This document shows positions 38,827-48,256 of a DNA stretch of 64,000 nucleotides, one piece after another; position 1 is the stretch's first letter, and each line of letters opens with the position of its first letter. The notes beneath the pieces are model-generated. The model was given only the letters and a program-made list of their open reading frames with translations, made no database searches and was not told the origin of the DNA. The stretch comes from Acinetobacter albensis (GTDB taxonomy: Bacteria; Pseudomonadota; Gammaproteobacteria; Pseudomonadales; Moraxellaceae): NCBI RefSeq assembly GCF_900095025.1, contig NZ_FMBK01000005.1:124001-188000 (forward strand), given 5' to 3'. Both the position numbers and the translations under genes were made by a program.

Positions 38827-38917
38827 TGATAATTTTACATTTGTTGTGTAAAAATAAAACTGTGTATTTATTCTAGGTCTTATATTCTGTTTAATTCTGA
38901 GTATATGAGAGTCAATA

Positions 38918-39040
38918 ATGAAAATAATGATCGTAGTAGGACTATTGGTGATGGTTGGACTCACAGGTTGCCAAAAACGTGATACTGATAATAGTCAGCA
39001 AGACAAAACCACTACACCACATTCGATGGACAAAGATTAG
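38918..39040 (+). CDS. small lipoprotein, 40 residues
   Basis: Signal MKIMIVVGLLVMVGLTGC with a textbook lipobox (L-T-G-C, Cys 18), then a 22-residue hydrophilic tail rich in Asp, Gln and Thr. It is below normal length cut-offs. A terminator follows 16 bp after the stop. Such tiny lipoproteins (entericidin-like in size) are poorly known. Confidence 0.6.
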   Translation: MKIMIVVGLLVMVGLTGCQKRDTDNSQQDKTTTPHSMDKD

Positions 39041-39056
39041 TACAATCCATTAAATT

Positions 39057-39079
39057 AAGCCCATTTTTATGGGCTTTTT
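39057..39079. terminator. intrinsic terminator
   Basis: AAGCCCAT / ATGGGCTT, loop TTTT, T-run. Confidence 0.85.
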
Positions 39080-39159
39080 AATTGCAAAAAATTCTTTCAA
39101 GTTTGCATTATTATGAGACTCATAAAAATAGTTCAAGGACATAGAGTGATCTTGACGTG

Positions 39160-40650
39160 TTATATGTGAATTTGGTTATAACGATTTAACCATGGCTGAG
39201 CTTGTTCGAGTTGAGCCGCAAGTTGTAGTAATCTGTCTTCTTGAGCGAAAGGTGCAATAAATTGAGAGCCCAAAGGAAGATGATCTTTATTCCAATACAG
39301 TGGCACTGACATTGCAGGTAAACCCGTAATATTGGCCAATTGGGTAAAAGGAACCCATTTTAGATTGTCTTTAACAATTTGATCGACCAGTTTCCCTTGA
39401 GCAAGCAAATGCGCTTTTCCTAATTTGATTAAACTTTTTAAAATAGGTTTTTGCCATTGTGGAAGTTTGATTTCGCCATTTTTAGGTGCAACTGATGCAG
39501 TGGCAGGTGTTAAATATAAATCATAGCGATCAAAAAAATGATTCATTTGTGTGGTGTATAGTCCCCAATTATTGAGATTATGGATATATTGAGCTGCACT
39601 GGTTTGAGCTCCAAATGCGGCCAATGCCAATGAGTCGAGTTCAAAATCCCCATTTTTACTTTGATATTGTTGTTTGATTTGTTCCAGCATATAAGAAAAC
39701 TGACTAAACCAAGTGGTAATAAAATCTCGAGCTAAAGCCAGTCCGTCAATAGCAGGAGTATCTTCTATTAACGTATGTCCTAAAGATTCTAGTAATTTCA
39801 CGGTATGATGTACTGCGGCTATGGCGTCTTCAGAAACTTTTGTACCGATTGGAGATTGGGTACTAAATGCAATCTTTAATTTTTTGGGTGGAAACTGAAT
39901 TGCTTCTAAATAAGTGGATTCAGGTGATTTAATTTTAAATAATGAGCTATGTTCAGGGCCATGCGTTACATCTAACATTGCAGCACTATCACGTACTGTT
40001 TTGGTCAATACATGTTGAATTGCAGCACCATGCATCGCTTCACTCATGTTTGGCCCCCACGGGGTACGGCCACGGCTAGGTTTTAACCCAAATAAACCAC
40101 AATAAGATGCTGGAATACGTATAGATCCACCGCCATCTCCTGCACCAGCCAGAGGAACGATGCCTGCTGCAACAGCAGAAGCAGAACCACCTGATGATCC
40201 ACCACTATTATGTTTGAGATTCCAAGGGTTATGACACGTACCCCAAGCATCGGGCTCGGTAATGCCTTTAATGCCAAATTCTGGTGTATTGGTACGCCCA
40301 AAAGTGACAATACCTGAGTTTTCCCAGCGATTTACAATTTCAGAATTTTGTTCAGCAATATAATGGATTCGTTTTAATCCTGTGCAGCCATATGACGTGG
40401 GATAGCCTGCATATTCTTGAAATAAATCTTTCACTAAAAAAGGGACACCAGCAAAAGGCCCAGTTAATGCTTGTTGAGTGCGTGTCTTTGCATAGTCATG
40501 CATAGGAATAATAATGGCATTCAATTTGGGATTGGTGTCTGCGGCGCGTTGTAATGCTAAATTAAGCAATTCTGAAGAGCTCACTTGTTTTTTAGCCACC
40601 AATTCGGCCAATCCTAGTCCATCATATTGAAGATATTCAGAAAGTTTCAT
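39160..40650 (-). CDS. amidase (amidase-signature family)
   Basis: 496 residues; an amide hydrolase with the Ser-cisSer-Lys triad. Lys is in [10 protein letters not shown], the cis-Ser in [11 protein letters not shown] and the nucleophile in [11 protein letters not shown], all in order. The end of the domain reads [16 protein letters not shown]. The family includes 6-aminohexanoate-cyclic-dimer hydrolase-like enzymes and GatA; the length fits a stand-alone amidase, not GatA of a GatCAB operon. Monocistronic; substrate unknown. Confidence 0.88.
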   Translation of the reverse strand: MKLSEYLQYDGLGLAELVAKKQVSSSELLNLALQRAADTNPKLNAIIIPMHDYAKTRTQQALTGPFAGVPFLVKDLFQEYAGYPTSYGCTGLKRIHYIAEQNSEIVNRWENSGIVTFGRTNTPEFGIKGITEPDAWGTCHNPWNLKHNSGGSSGGSASAVAAGIVPLAGAGDGGGSIRIPASYCGLFGLKPSRGRTPWGPNMSEAMHGAAIQHVLTKTVRDSAAMLDVTHGPEHSSLFKIKSPESTYLEAIQFPPKKLKIAFSTQSPIGTKVSEDAIAAVHHTVKLLESLGHTLIEDTPAIDGLALARDFITTWFSQFSYMLEQIKQQYQSKNGDFELDSLALAAFGAQTSAAQYIHNLNNWGLYTTQMNHFFDRYDLYLTPATASVAPKNGEIKLPQWQKPILKSLIKLGKAHLLAQGKLVDQIVKDNLKWVPFTQLANITGLPAMSVPLYWNKDHLPLGSQFIAPFAQEDRLLQLAAQLEQAQPWLNRYNQIHI

Positions 40651-40908
40651 AGTGTCCTTATTTAATTTTTTTAAACCTCTGTTTTTGTAAGCGATTTTAT
40701 CTTAATAAGCAAGACTGTTTTTTTATTCAAAAAAATGAGAGTTGGCTATTCAAAACCAGACCATTTAAAGCTATTTTTTTGACAGTCAAATAACTGATTT
40801 TTATGTTCAATAGACTAAATATATTGTTGTAATATGGTGATAAATACTGGTTTTTCATAAAAGCATGCTAACTTGTAGTTAAGGATTTTAGTTTTGAATT
40901 TTAAACGT

Positions 40909-41388
40909 ATGAAAAAAAAATATCTGACCATTTTTCTCGTATTATGCTCATCAATTGCGATGGCAAATGAAAGTAAATCAGTGGTAGCAAACGAAAAAGT
41001 AAAACCAACAGAAAATTCGAATAGTATTCGTATTGTGACGCGTCCAGAGATTGTAGGATTGTGGGGAATGCAAATTCCCAATAATAAAAAATGTATTGAA
41101 TATTACAATTTTAAAAGTAATAACGATGTGATGATTAAGAGTGGACAAGAGTGGTCATCGGGAATTTACGATTACCAACCACCTCAAGAGGAACGTACCT
41201 TATTGCCAGCCCTGATCTTGCAAGTCAAGTATGATAATAATGAAAAGGATTGCTCAGGCCTTCAGCAGGATCAAAGTGGCGAAATTTCCCAGTATTTTGT
41301 CCAATGGAAAAATCCATCAACCATTCATTTTTGTACGAATGAAAAGGCAGAACAATGTTTTGCTACTTTAAGCCGTGTCTTGCCTTAA
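40909..41388 (+). CDS. exported hypothetical protein
   Basis: 159 residues from ATG 40909; the frame extends to a TTG at 40894, but 40909 gives a clean Sec signal (MKKKYLTIFLVLCSSIAMAN, cleavage after AMA). The mature protein has ETVGLWGMQIPNNKKCIEYY-like lipocalin-style features ('GLWG' early) and four cysteines. It may be a small periplasmic binding protein. No family is certain. Confidence 0.62.
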   Translation: MKKKYLTIFLVLCSSIAMANESKSVVANEKVKPTENSNSIRIVTRPEIVGLWGMQIPNNKKCIEYYNFKSNNDVMIKSGQEWSSGIYDYQPPQEERTLLPALILQVKYDNNEKDCSGLQQDQSGEISQYFVQWKNPSTIHFCTNEKAEQCFATLSRVLP

Positions 41389-41406
41389 AACTTAAATAAT
41401 TTTTAT

Positions 41407-41436
41407 AAAAAAACCGCTCATTAGAGCGGTTTTTTT
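41407..41436. terminator. bidirectional terminator
   Basis: 13-bp stem of A-run plus CCGCTC / GAGCGG plus T-run, loop ATTA, between two convergent genes (the exported protein and accC). Confidence 0.9.
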
Positions 41437-41449
41437 ATGTTTATATATT

Positions 41450-42817
41450 TTAAGCGTTTTCTTTTACATGACCTTCTAATTTTTGAAGCAAATGCTTTTC
41501 AAGATAATGAATATCCATTGCTTGAGAGCAAAAGTTTTTATCTTCTAAAATTAGATCTTTATGCAAAGGAATATTGGTTTTAATTCCTGTCAGAATGATT
41601 TCTTCTAAGGCTTGTTTCATACGCGCAATACAGGTTTTCCGGTCTTTACCATGTGCAATGAGTTTAGCAATCATTGAATCATAATAAGGAGGAATGCTAT
41701 AACCTTCGTAAATATGCGAATCTAAACGAATACCTGCACCACCTGGAGTATAGAAGTGCTCAATTTTACCCGGTGATGGCATGAAGTTGGTTGGGTCCTC
41801 AGCATTGATACGACATTCCATGGCATGACCATGACATTGAACATCGGACTGTTGAATGTTTAGACCAAGACCGCCTGCAATCAGCAATTGTTGTTCAATA
41901 ATATCGATACCTGTAACCATCTCGGTCACTGGATGTTCAACTTGAACACGCGTATTCATCTCAATGAAGAAAAACTCATCATCTTCAAACAAGAATTCAA
42001 ATGTTCCCGCTCCACGATACTGCATGAGCTTACATGCATTTACGCATGCTTCCAAAATGTCAGCACGGGCTTGTTCTGGTAAGCCTGGCGCTGGCGCTTC
42101 TTCAAGTACTTTTTGATGGCGACGTTGCAAAGAACAGTCACGGTCAAAAAGATGAATCGCATGGCCGTTACCATCCGCTAGAACTTGCACTTCAACATGA
42201 CGTGGTTTTTGTAGGAAACGTTCCATATAAACCGTATCATCACTAAACCACATTTCTGCATCACGCTGTGCGGCTTGAACAGATTCAAGTAATGTGTCTA
42301 CACGCTCTACAATACGCATACCACGACCACCACCGCCTGAAGCAGCTTTAATGATCAATGGGAAGCCAATTTCTTTGGCTTCAGCTAGCGCATTGCTAGT
42401 GGTCACTGCGTGTGCAGAACCTGGAACAGTTGGAACGCCTGCTTTACGCATCGCGGTAATGGCAGAAACCTTGTTTCCCATTAGGCGAATGTGTTCAGGG
42501 CGTGGTCCGATGAAAATAAAACCTGAACTTTCAACAATTTCTGCAAATTCAGCATTTTCAGATAAGAAGCCATAACCTGGATGGATCGCATCTGCACCTG
42601 TAATTTCAGCAGCAGTAATAATTGCTGGGATGTTTAAATAGCTTTCACTACTTGCACCCGGACCAATACATACGGCTTCATCAACAAAACGAAGGTGCAT
42701 GAGGTCTTTATCGGCATCGGAATAAATACCAACGGTTTTAATTCCTAAAGTTTTGCAAGCTCGGGTAATGCGTAAAGCGATTTCACCCCGGTTTGCAATT
42801 AATACCTTTTGCAACAT
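41450..42817 (-). CDS. accC: acetyl-CoA carboxylase, biotin carboxylase subunit
   Basis: 455 residues; carboxylates biotin on AccB with ATP and bicarbonate, the first step of fatty-acid synthesis. N-terminus [20 protein letters not shown]-grasp glycine loop [28 protein letters not shown] and the carboxylation site region are all present. It is 17 bp downstream of accB in the order aroQ-accB-accC, a standard gamma-proteobacterial operon. Confidence 0.97.
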   Translation of the reverse strand: MLQKVLIANRGEIALRITRACKTLGIKTVGIYSDADKDLMHLRFVDEAVCIGPGASSESYLNIPAIITAAEITGADAIHPGYGFLSENAEFAEIVESSGFIFIGPRPEHIRLMGNKVSAITAMRKAGVPTVPGSAHAVTTSNALAEAKEIGFPLIIKAASGGGGRGMRIVERVDTLLESVQAAQRDAEMWFSDDTVYMERFLQKPRHVEVQVLADGNGHAIHLFDRDCSLQRRHQKVLEEAPAPGLPEQARADILEACVNACKLMQYRGAGTFEFLFEDDEFFFIEMNTRVQVEHPVTEMVTGIDIIEQQLLIAGGLGLNIQQSDVQCHGHAMECRINAEDPTNFMPSPGKIEHFYTPGGAGIRLDSHIYEGYSIPPYYDSMIAKLIAHGKDRKTCIARMKQALEEIILTGIKTNIPLHKDLILEDKNFCSQAMDIHYLEKHLLQKLEGHVKENA

Positions 42818-42834
42818 GATAAATCCTCGTGGTT

Positions 42835-43251
42835 TTACGCGCGATAGCGGAAAAGAGGTTGACCGAATTGAATCACTTCGCCATTTTTCACTAAAATTTC
42901 TTCTACCACACCGCTTTGCGTCGCTTCAATTGGGTTCATGATTTTCATGGCTTCAATGATGCCTAACGTTTCACCTGCTGAAATGGTTTGACCCACTTTA
43001 ACAAATGGCGGTTCACCTGGGCTTTGAGCAGCATAAAATACCCCAACCATCGGAGAGGTTTCTACCGCACCGCGCGGCGTTTTTGCTACAGGCGCAGCAG
43101 CAACAGCTGTAGGGATGCTTTGAACACCTGCCGCAACCACTGGATTACGACGCGTTAAAGCGATAGATTGATCACCTTCTTTAACTTCTATCGCTTGTAA
43201 GTCAGATTCAATCATCAGGTCGATGAGTTTCTTGATTTTACGGATATCCAT
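42835..43251 (-). CDS. accB: biotin carboxyl carrier protein
   Basis: 138 residues; the carrier whose Lys103 in EAMKIM is biotinylated. N-terminal alpha-helical interaction segment ([20 protein letters not shown]), a Pro/Ala-rich linker at about 38-66, then the biotinyl hammerhead with [20 protein letters not shown] and the terminal half after EAMKIMN. Slightly short linker. Works with AccC, encoded directly downstream. Confidence 0.97.
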   Translation of the reverse strand: MDIRKIKKLIDLMIESDLQAIEVKEGDQSIALTRRNPVVAAGVQSIPTAVAAAPVAKTPRGAVETSPMVGVFYAAQSPGEPPFVKVGQTISAGETLGIIEAMKIMNPIEATQSGVVEEILVKNGEVIQFGQPLFRYRA

Positions 43252-43267
43252 GAGACAATATTCCTAA

Positions 43268-43723
43268 TTATGGTTGCGTAGTAGGTTGAATTTTTTCGAT
43301 AGCGTAATCGAGAGCAAATGAATAACCTTTTGCTCCTAAGCCACAAATCACGCCAACGGCTTTATCAGATAAATATGAGTGATGTCTAAATGCTTCGCGA
43401 GCATGAACATTCGATAAATGAACTTCAATATAGGGGATAGCTACACCAAGAAGAGCGTCACGAACTGCAACAGAGGTATGCGTCAATGCTGCGGGATTGA
43501 TGAGGATGAATTTCACAGCTTCTAATTGTGCTTGATGAATTCTGTCAACAATTGCGCCTTCCCAGTTACTTTGGAAAGTATCTAAATGAATTGCTGCTTT
43601 TTGTGCCTGAATAATGAGCTGCTGATTGATGTCATCCAAAGTGAGATGCCCATAAACATCTGGTTCACGCTTTCCTAGCAAATTAAGATTCGGTCCATGA
43701 ATGACCAAAATGCTCGAATTCAT
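43268..43723 (-). CDS. aroQ: 3-dehydroquinate dehydratase, type II
   Basis: 151 residues; dehydrates 3-dehydroquinate in the shikimate pathway. Visible: [17 protein letters not shown], catalytic loop with the essential Tyr (VYG), [31 protein letters not shown] and [17 protein letters not shown]. First gene of the aroQ-accB-accC operon (16-bp gaps). Confidence 0.96.
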   Translation of the reverse strand: MNSSILVIHGPNLNLLGKREPDVYGHLTLDDINQQLIIQAQKAAIHLDTFQSNWEGAIVDRIHQAQLEAVKFILINPAALTHTSVAVRDALLGVAIPYIEVHLSNVHAREAFRHHSYLSDKAVGVICGLGAKGYSFALDYAIEKIQPTTQP

Positions 43724-43959
43724 TCAGCTTGCTCCATTTTTAAGTTGCACCAATATCTTGCAAGATACCTGCAAAATTTGCCCATTATGGCACGAAATCC
43801 TACATTTTTATTATAACTTGCTTAATTTTGACGTAGAGTTTGTGTGTCATATCTGTGCTATATATTGAGAACTTTGCAAGTAAATGGCAATGTTAAAAAA
43901 TGACATTTTTTATCGTTTTTATTTATTTCAATATTGTAAACCGAATTGACCAAAACAGT

Positions 43960-45276
43960 TCATGTGATTTGTGTAACTGCCATCGAAGAATCATCAATGC
44001 TCAGCATTTCTTGCCAACATGTGGTGTAGCGTGGGGAGCGATATTGTTGCCTCATTTTCCATATTTTGCTGTTTGAATGATAACCCAACTGAATGCATTC
44101 GGCTCCATAGCGTTGTTTCATCGTTAGCAAGGTTTTCATTAAATGATCGCGTTGTTGAATCAGTTCTATGGGGTGCCATAAATCTTGAATATGTTGTTGC
44201 TTAGGTTGAAGTGCGGTCAACATAATTGAAACTTTCATATATTTTTTATTTTCTTTAAATAAAACATCTACTTGATTTAATACTGTTTGATTTAAAATGA
44301 TCAAATCATCGGTGGCATATTCAAGTCCTACAGTATGAGAAATACTGATTTTATAGGGCGGATGGGAAGATTTTTCATAGAGGGAAACATGCACGCAGGC
44401 GCATAATTGCTGTTGCCTCGTTAAGCGCTTATAAGCACGGTCAATATGAAAAATTAAAGCCTGCTTCAGAATGCTCTTTTGATTGGTGGCGGTTGCAAAA
44501 CTTCGCGATGAAAGAATACTTTTTGAGGGTATAGATGGATCTTCTAAGGCAATGCAAGAGTGACCTTTTAGCTCACGAATAGTCCGTGTAATAAGCACAG
44601 AGAATTGCTTAGTCAGATGCTGTTCATTGGCAAAAGTTAAGTCATAGCCAGTATATATTTCATAATCCTGCAGTTTTTTGCTGATTTTACGCCCAATCCC
44701 CCAAATTTCAGCCACTGGAGTTTCTTGAAGTAGGTTTTCGTAGCTACATAAATCTAGGTGAGGTAAATAACATAAAGAGTTAAAACCTGTTTTTTGTTTT
44801 GCAAAATGATTGGCCAGTTTGGCTTGCGTTTTTGTGAAACCAATACCAATACAGCAAGGTAAGCCTATCCATTGATTAATTGTATTTATCAGTTCACGAC
44901 AGTATTGTTCAAGGTCAAGCGTTTTCGCATAAGGCGTTAGATTGATAAAACATTCATCAATTGAATAGGGTTCAATATCTGCACTATGAAAATGTTTGGC
45001 TAAAATGGCAAAAAAACGTCGAGACATATCTCCATATAAAGCGTAGTTACTCGAAAAAACTTTAACATCTGCTTGCAGTGCTTGTTTTTCAATGGTGTGC
45101 CAAGCAACGGCCATGCCTATATTTAAGGCTTTTGCTTCATTGCTACGTGAAACCACACAACCGTCATTATTTGAAAGCACAACCACAGCTTTTCCATTGA
45201 GTTTTGGATTGAACACACGTTCGCAACTGACATAGCAGTTATTAATATCAATGAGAGCGAATAATTGTTTGTCCAT
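43960..45276 (-). CDS. umuC: translesion DNA polymerase V catalytic subunit
   Basis: 438 residues; Y-family error-prone polymerase for SOS mutagenesis. Active-site motifs: FALIDINNCYVSCERVFNP (metal-binding D), VVLSNNDGCVVSRSNEAK and EPYSIDECFINLTP (catalytic SIDE), then the helix-hairpin-helix thumb IWGIGRKISKKLQ. An operator-like palindrome sits 7-28 bp upstream of the start. umuD is about 560 bp away on the same strand, not directly joined, as in Acinetobacter. Confidence 0.94.
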   Translation of the reverse strand: MDKQLFALIDINNCYVSCERVFNPKLNGKAVVVLSNNDGCVVSRSNEAKALNIGMAVAWHTIEKQALQADVKVFSSNYALYGDMSRRFFAILAKHFHSADIEPYSIDECFINLTPYAKTLDLEQYCRELINTINQWIGLPCCIGIGFTKTQAKLANHFAKQKTGFNSLCYLPHLDLCSYENLLQETPVAEIWGIGRKISKKLQDYEIYTGYDLTFANEQHLTKQFSVLITRTIRELKGHSCIALEDPSIPSKSILSSRSFATATNQKSILKQALIFHIDRAYKRLTRQQQLCACVHVSLYEKSSHPPYKISISHTVGLEYATDDLIILNQTVLNQVDVLFKENKKYMKVSIMLTALQPKQQHIQDLWHPIELIQQRDHLMKTLLTMKQRYGAECIQLGYHSNSKIWKMRQQYRSPRYTTCWQEMLSIDDSSMAVTQIT

Positions 45277-45283
45277 TTTTATC

Positions 45284-45304
45284 TTGAATTTGTAACTTTT
45301 TCAA
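45284..45304. promoter_or_regulatory. UmuDAb-type operator upstream of umuC
   Basis: Inverted repeat TTGAA at the left and TTCAA at the right, with GTAACTTTT between. It matches the site at 46448 at 20 of 21 bases, and resembles published Acinetobacter UmuDAb boxes. Confidence 0.75.
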
Positions 45305-45573
45305 ATTAAGAATAACGTGTAATTCAATAAATTCCAAATTTAAAAATCAATGAATGGGGAGAAGCATTTAAACTTGTGTAACTATGAGTGTAATTACAGT
45401 TAAACATGTAAATCACTCTTTTATGGATTAAATAAAAATCAATACATTAACAGTAGCGCTATTACAGTGTATTAAATAGACACAGTTGTAGGCTTGGCGA
45501 ATTCAAAATATTCATTAGATTGGTAGAAGTCGTAAAGTTAGTGCGACATATCCCAAAAAATTAAAGGATGGAT

Positions 45574-45759
45574 ATGAAAATGGCTAATCAACAACACAAC
45601 CAACAAAATCATAATCAGGGTCAACAGCAGCAAGACCAGCAACGTCAACAAAATAGACAGCCTAACCAGCAAAATGACAATCAGCATCAACAACAGCAAA
45701 ACCAACAAGACAATCAACGTCAGCAGAAGCAACAAAAAAACCCTCAACAACAACGCTAA
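45574..45759 (+). CDS. glutamine-rich mini-protein
   Basis: 61 residues from ATG 45574 (KMANQQHN...), about half glutamine, plus Asn, Arg and Lys. AAAGGA lies 6-10 bases before this start and a strong terminator follows 12 bp after the stop, so the frame is likely translated. Low-complexity, with no signal or helix; disordered. The minus-strand frame is poly-leucine and judged a shadow. Function unknown. Confidence 0.55.
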   Translation: MKMANQQHNQQNHNQGQQQQDQQRQQNRQPNQQNDNQHQQQQNQQDNQRQQKQQKNPQQQR

Positions 45760-45771
45760 GATTTACCAAGA

Positions 45772-45801
45772 AAAAAGCCTCAATTAATATTGAGGCTTTT
45801 T
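45772..45801. terminator. bidirectional terminator
   Basis: 13-bp perfect stem AAAAAGCCTCAAT / ATTGAGGCTTTTT, loop TAAT; serves the plus-strand mini-gene and umuD on the minus strand. Confidence 0.92.
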
Positions 45802-45831
45802 AATAATTAATAATTTAAATTGTTGATTTAA

Positions 45832-46434
45832 TTAACGTAATTTTTTTAAAATACACGTTACTACGCCCCAAATAACAAGTTCTTCTTCACTCTGTAAATA
45901 AATGTCGGGATATTCTGGATTTTCTGCTTTTAACCAAACTTTATATTGATGTTGATGCGTTTTCTCTTTCATGAATCGTTTGACAGTAAATTCATTGTTA
46001 ATCATGGCAAGAACAATATCGCCATGCTCGGGGGTTAAACTTCGATCAATAATAATTTGGTCATCGATATCAATGCCTGCATTTTTCATAGACAGTGAAT
46101 TCACGCGTAATATAAATGTACTTAATGGATTATGAATCAGATGTTCATTGAGATCGATAAAGTCTTCAGTATAATCTTGAGCAGGCGAGGGGAACCCCGC
46201 AGCTACTGACTCGAGTGGATAGGCAATTTGTAAATGAGTTCGAGCTTCAATTGGTTGAAGTTCAATATTTTTAGAACGGTCGTCTTTGGGAATCGGTTTT
46301 AACCACGCTTTTATTTTCACTACTTTAGATTCTGGCACACGCATGACGACTGTTTTTTCTTGATAATGCGTTTTCCGGCCAGCATTTTTACGTTTTCCGC
46401 CGTGATTAGGAATTTGGTGCAGTGAGTCTATCAA
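45832..46434 (-). CDS. umuD: UmuDAb SOS repressor / DNA polymerase V UmuD-like protease
   Basis: 200 residues; a LexA/UmuD-type protein that represses SOS genes in Acinetobacter and self-cleaves after DNA damage. N-terminal basic region GGKRKNAGRK is the putative DNA-binding part, a feature of UmuDAb not of E. coli UmuD. Cleavage pair Ala79-Gly80 (SVAAGFPS), nucleophile Ser115 (NSLSMKN) and Lys152 (FTVKRF) are all present, each 4 lower than the published UmuDAb numbering as I recall it. The only start available is TTG 46434. Operator box 13-34 bp upstream. Confidence 0.92.
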   Translation of the reverse strand: MIDSLHQIPNHGGKRKNAGRKTHYQEKTVVMRVPESKVVKIKAWLKPIPKDDRSKNIELQPIEARTHLQIAYPLESVAAGFPSPAQDYTEDFIDLNEHLIHNPLSTFILRVNSLSMKNAGIDIDDQIIIDRSLTPEHGDIVLAMINNEFTVKRFMKEKTHQHQYKVWLKAENPEYPDIYLQSEEELVIWGVVTCILKKLR

Positions 46435-46447
46435 CTTTAGTTTCTTC

Positions 46448-46468
46448 TTGAATATGTAACTTTTTCAA
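46448..46468. promoter_or_regulatory. UmuDAb-type operator upstream of umuD
   Basis: TTGAA ... TTCAA palindrome with central GTAACTTTT, one base different from the box before umuC; likely autoregulation. Confidence 0.75.
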
Positions 46469-46558
46469 GATTAGCAGAAGCAGAACAATTTAAAAAGAGG
46501 CTTTATATATAAAGAATGTAGAGTAAAATACCTTATTTATTTTGATTGGTAATAAACA

Positions 46559-46915
46559 ATGACTCAAAAATCTCCTTTAGAAGAATTAATCGCAGAACAA
46601 AAATTGCTGTGCGAGGAATACGACTCTGCTTATATTCAAGTCCAAGGAGATGATGTCGTAGCCATCGCTGTGGATAGTTTAAACCAAGAACCTATCGTTG
46701 GAATTCGTAAAAAACCTGAAACTGAAGAAAATGTTGCTTGGTTTATTTATGGCGGTGAATTAGGTGAGGAGCAAGATGTTTTTCAAACCATGACCGTTCG
46801 TGAGTTACAGGATATTTTACCTGAAGTTCTCCCATACTTGGCTTTAGCTGAAGGTTATCGCTTTATGATTGATCGTGAAGATTACGAAGATGTATGGAAG
46901 GAAGGGAGTATCTGA
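46559..46915 (+). CDS. DUF2185/Imm33-like small acidic protein (tentative)
   Basis: 118 residues, very acidic. The core PIVGIRKKPETEENVAWFIY, then GGELGEEQDVFQTMTVRELQ and ILPEVLPYLALAEGYRF resembles DUF2185/Imm33-type immunity-related proteins in spacing (P-x-G, W-x-x-x-G-E, the late 'PYL'). Divergent from umuD across the operator; the SOS-linked ddrR of other Acinetobacter would be expected here, but this does not look like it in length. Assignment weak. Confidence 0.42.
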   Translation: MTQKSPLEELIAEQKLLCEEYDSAYIQVQGDDVVAIAVDSLNQEPIVGIRKKPETEENVAWFIYGGELGEEQDVFQTMTVRELQDILPEVLPYLALAEGYRFMIDREDYEDVWKEGSI

Positions 46916-47070
46916 TTTTACTGTTATAGAGTCGTTTTTATTAAAGTTTTTACCTCGTTTTAAAGCTTTAGCGTTATGCATTACATTTCTATATTGATGT
47001 ATAAATAGACAATAGTCTGCGCTATTGCTAGAATACAATGAAATAAATCAAGTCGAAAGGGAGTTGTTTT

Positions 47071-47325
47071 ATGACAGCTTATACCATCATGAAAGCAGGT
47101 CAGTATGAGGATGACATGATTCCTAAACTTGCTATGCATGCTTTTCGACATGCTTTTAATAAAGCCTGCTCTGTAGCCACTGTAGTGTATACAAAAGATC
47201 TAAGACTCGTACAACGTGACACCAATGGGCACGAAAGCATGATCCAAGATTTGTCTCATGCTTACATTGCTGCTGATCATGTACCTAAAGTGTTAAAGCG
47301 CCATAAAAAAGAGGCTGTTGTATAA
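47071..47325 (+). CDS. candidate antitoxin of a zeta-type module
   Basis: 84 residues: MTAYTIMKAGQYEDDMIPKL, then RHAFNKACSVATVVYTKDLR and SMIQDLSHAYIAADHVPKVL. No DNA-binding motif is obvious; I recognise no family. It sits 4 bp upstream of the zeta-like kinase, the position of the epsilon/PezA antitoxin. GAAAGGGAG precedes its ATG. Confidence 0.55.
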   Translation: MTAYTIMKAGQYEDDMIPKLAMHAFRHAFNKACSVATVVYTKDLRLVQRDTNGHESMIQDLSHAYIAADHVPKVLKRHKKEAVV

Positions 47326-47329
47326 TTTA

Positions 47330-48082
47330 ATGCCTCAACCTAGAATTAGAATGTTTGCTGGTCCAAATGGATCGGGGAAAAGCACAATTAAAGAATATCT
47401 ATTGCCCCATCATATTGGGGCTTATTTAAATGCAGATGAGCTCGAACAGAATTTAAGTGCCACGCATCAATTAGATTTAATGATCTATCATCCCGCTTTA
47501 AAAGCACAAAATTTAATCCATTTTTTAAACCAAAAAAAACGGCCTCAAGCTGGGAAATTGCTACCTTTGCTTAAATTACAGCCCTCAATATTAGAAGATG
47601 GTCAAATACGGTTTGACCTTTCAGAAATTGACTCTTATTTGTGTGGCCGTATTATTGATTATATTCGTTTGGAGTTTTTACGTTTAAAGATTAGTTTTAC
47701 TTTTGAAACAGTCATGTCACATATTTCCAAAGTTGAATTTTTACAAGAAGCAAAACGTCAAGGTTTTAAAACCTATTTATATTATGTCTCGACTGTCGAT
47801 CCGATTATTAATATTGCGCGTGTTCAATATCGAGTGAGAATGGGAGGGCATGCTGTACCAGAACAAAAAATTGTTGAGCGTTACTATCGAAGTATAAATT
47901 TACTGATGCAGGCAGTTGATGCAAGCGACCGAACATATTTATTCGATAATTCTTCAAATGGTGAAAATGCAGCCTTCCTTGCAGAAATTCAATCGGCAGA
48001 AATCCTTAAAATAAATCCTGATGTGCAGCAGCTTCCATGGTGGTTTGCAGAAAAGGTACTTAAGGATTTTACAGCAGAATAA
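47330..48082 (+). CDS. zeta-toxin-like P-loop kinase (COG4185)
   Basis: 250 residues from ATG 47330 (TTG 47318 also possible, overlapping the upstream gene). Walker A GPNGSGKST at 11-19, then NADE (ALNADELEQN-type aspartate) and a late module RMGGHAVPEQKIVERYYRSI. The R-x-x-x-GGHxVPxxxIxxRYxRS pattern is that of COG4185/zeta-type kinases, some of which phosphorylate UDP-N-acetylglucosamine or other sugar nucleotides. Toxicity is inferred. Confidence 0.75.
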   Translation: MPQPRIRMFAGPNGSGKSTIKEYLLPHHIGAYLNADELEQNLSATHQLDLMIYHPALKAQNLIHFLNQKKRPQAGKLLPLLKLQPSILEDGQIRFDLSEIDSYLCGRIIDYIRLEFLRLKISFTFETVMSHISKVEFLQEAKRQGFKTYLYYVSTVDPIINIARVQYRVRMGGHAVPEQKIVERYYRSINLLMQAVDASDRTYLFDNSSNGENAAFLAEIQSAEILKINPDVQQLPWWFAEKVLKDFTAE

Positions 48083-48256
48083 AGTTATTCAGCTTTTTGT
48101 GGCTGGGTTTTGAGTTTTATTATTTGAGTTCAAAATAGGTTATGGGTTTGAGTACCCTGAGCTTGGTTAAAATAAAAGTGTATAAATAGAAAAATAATCA
48201 CAATAGCATCACTTTAATGATGGGTGATCAACTTTCAAAATATAAGGAATTTTAGA

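Noticed and set aside
45538-45753. Minus-strand poly-leucine frame
   Set aside because: A complement shadow of the CAA/CAG-rich plus-strand mini-gene, which has the ribosome site and terminator.
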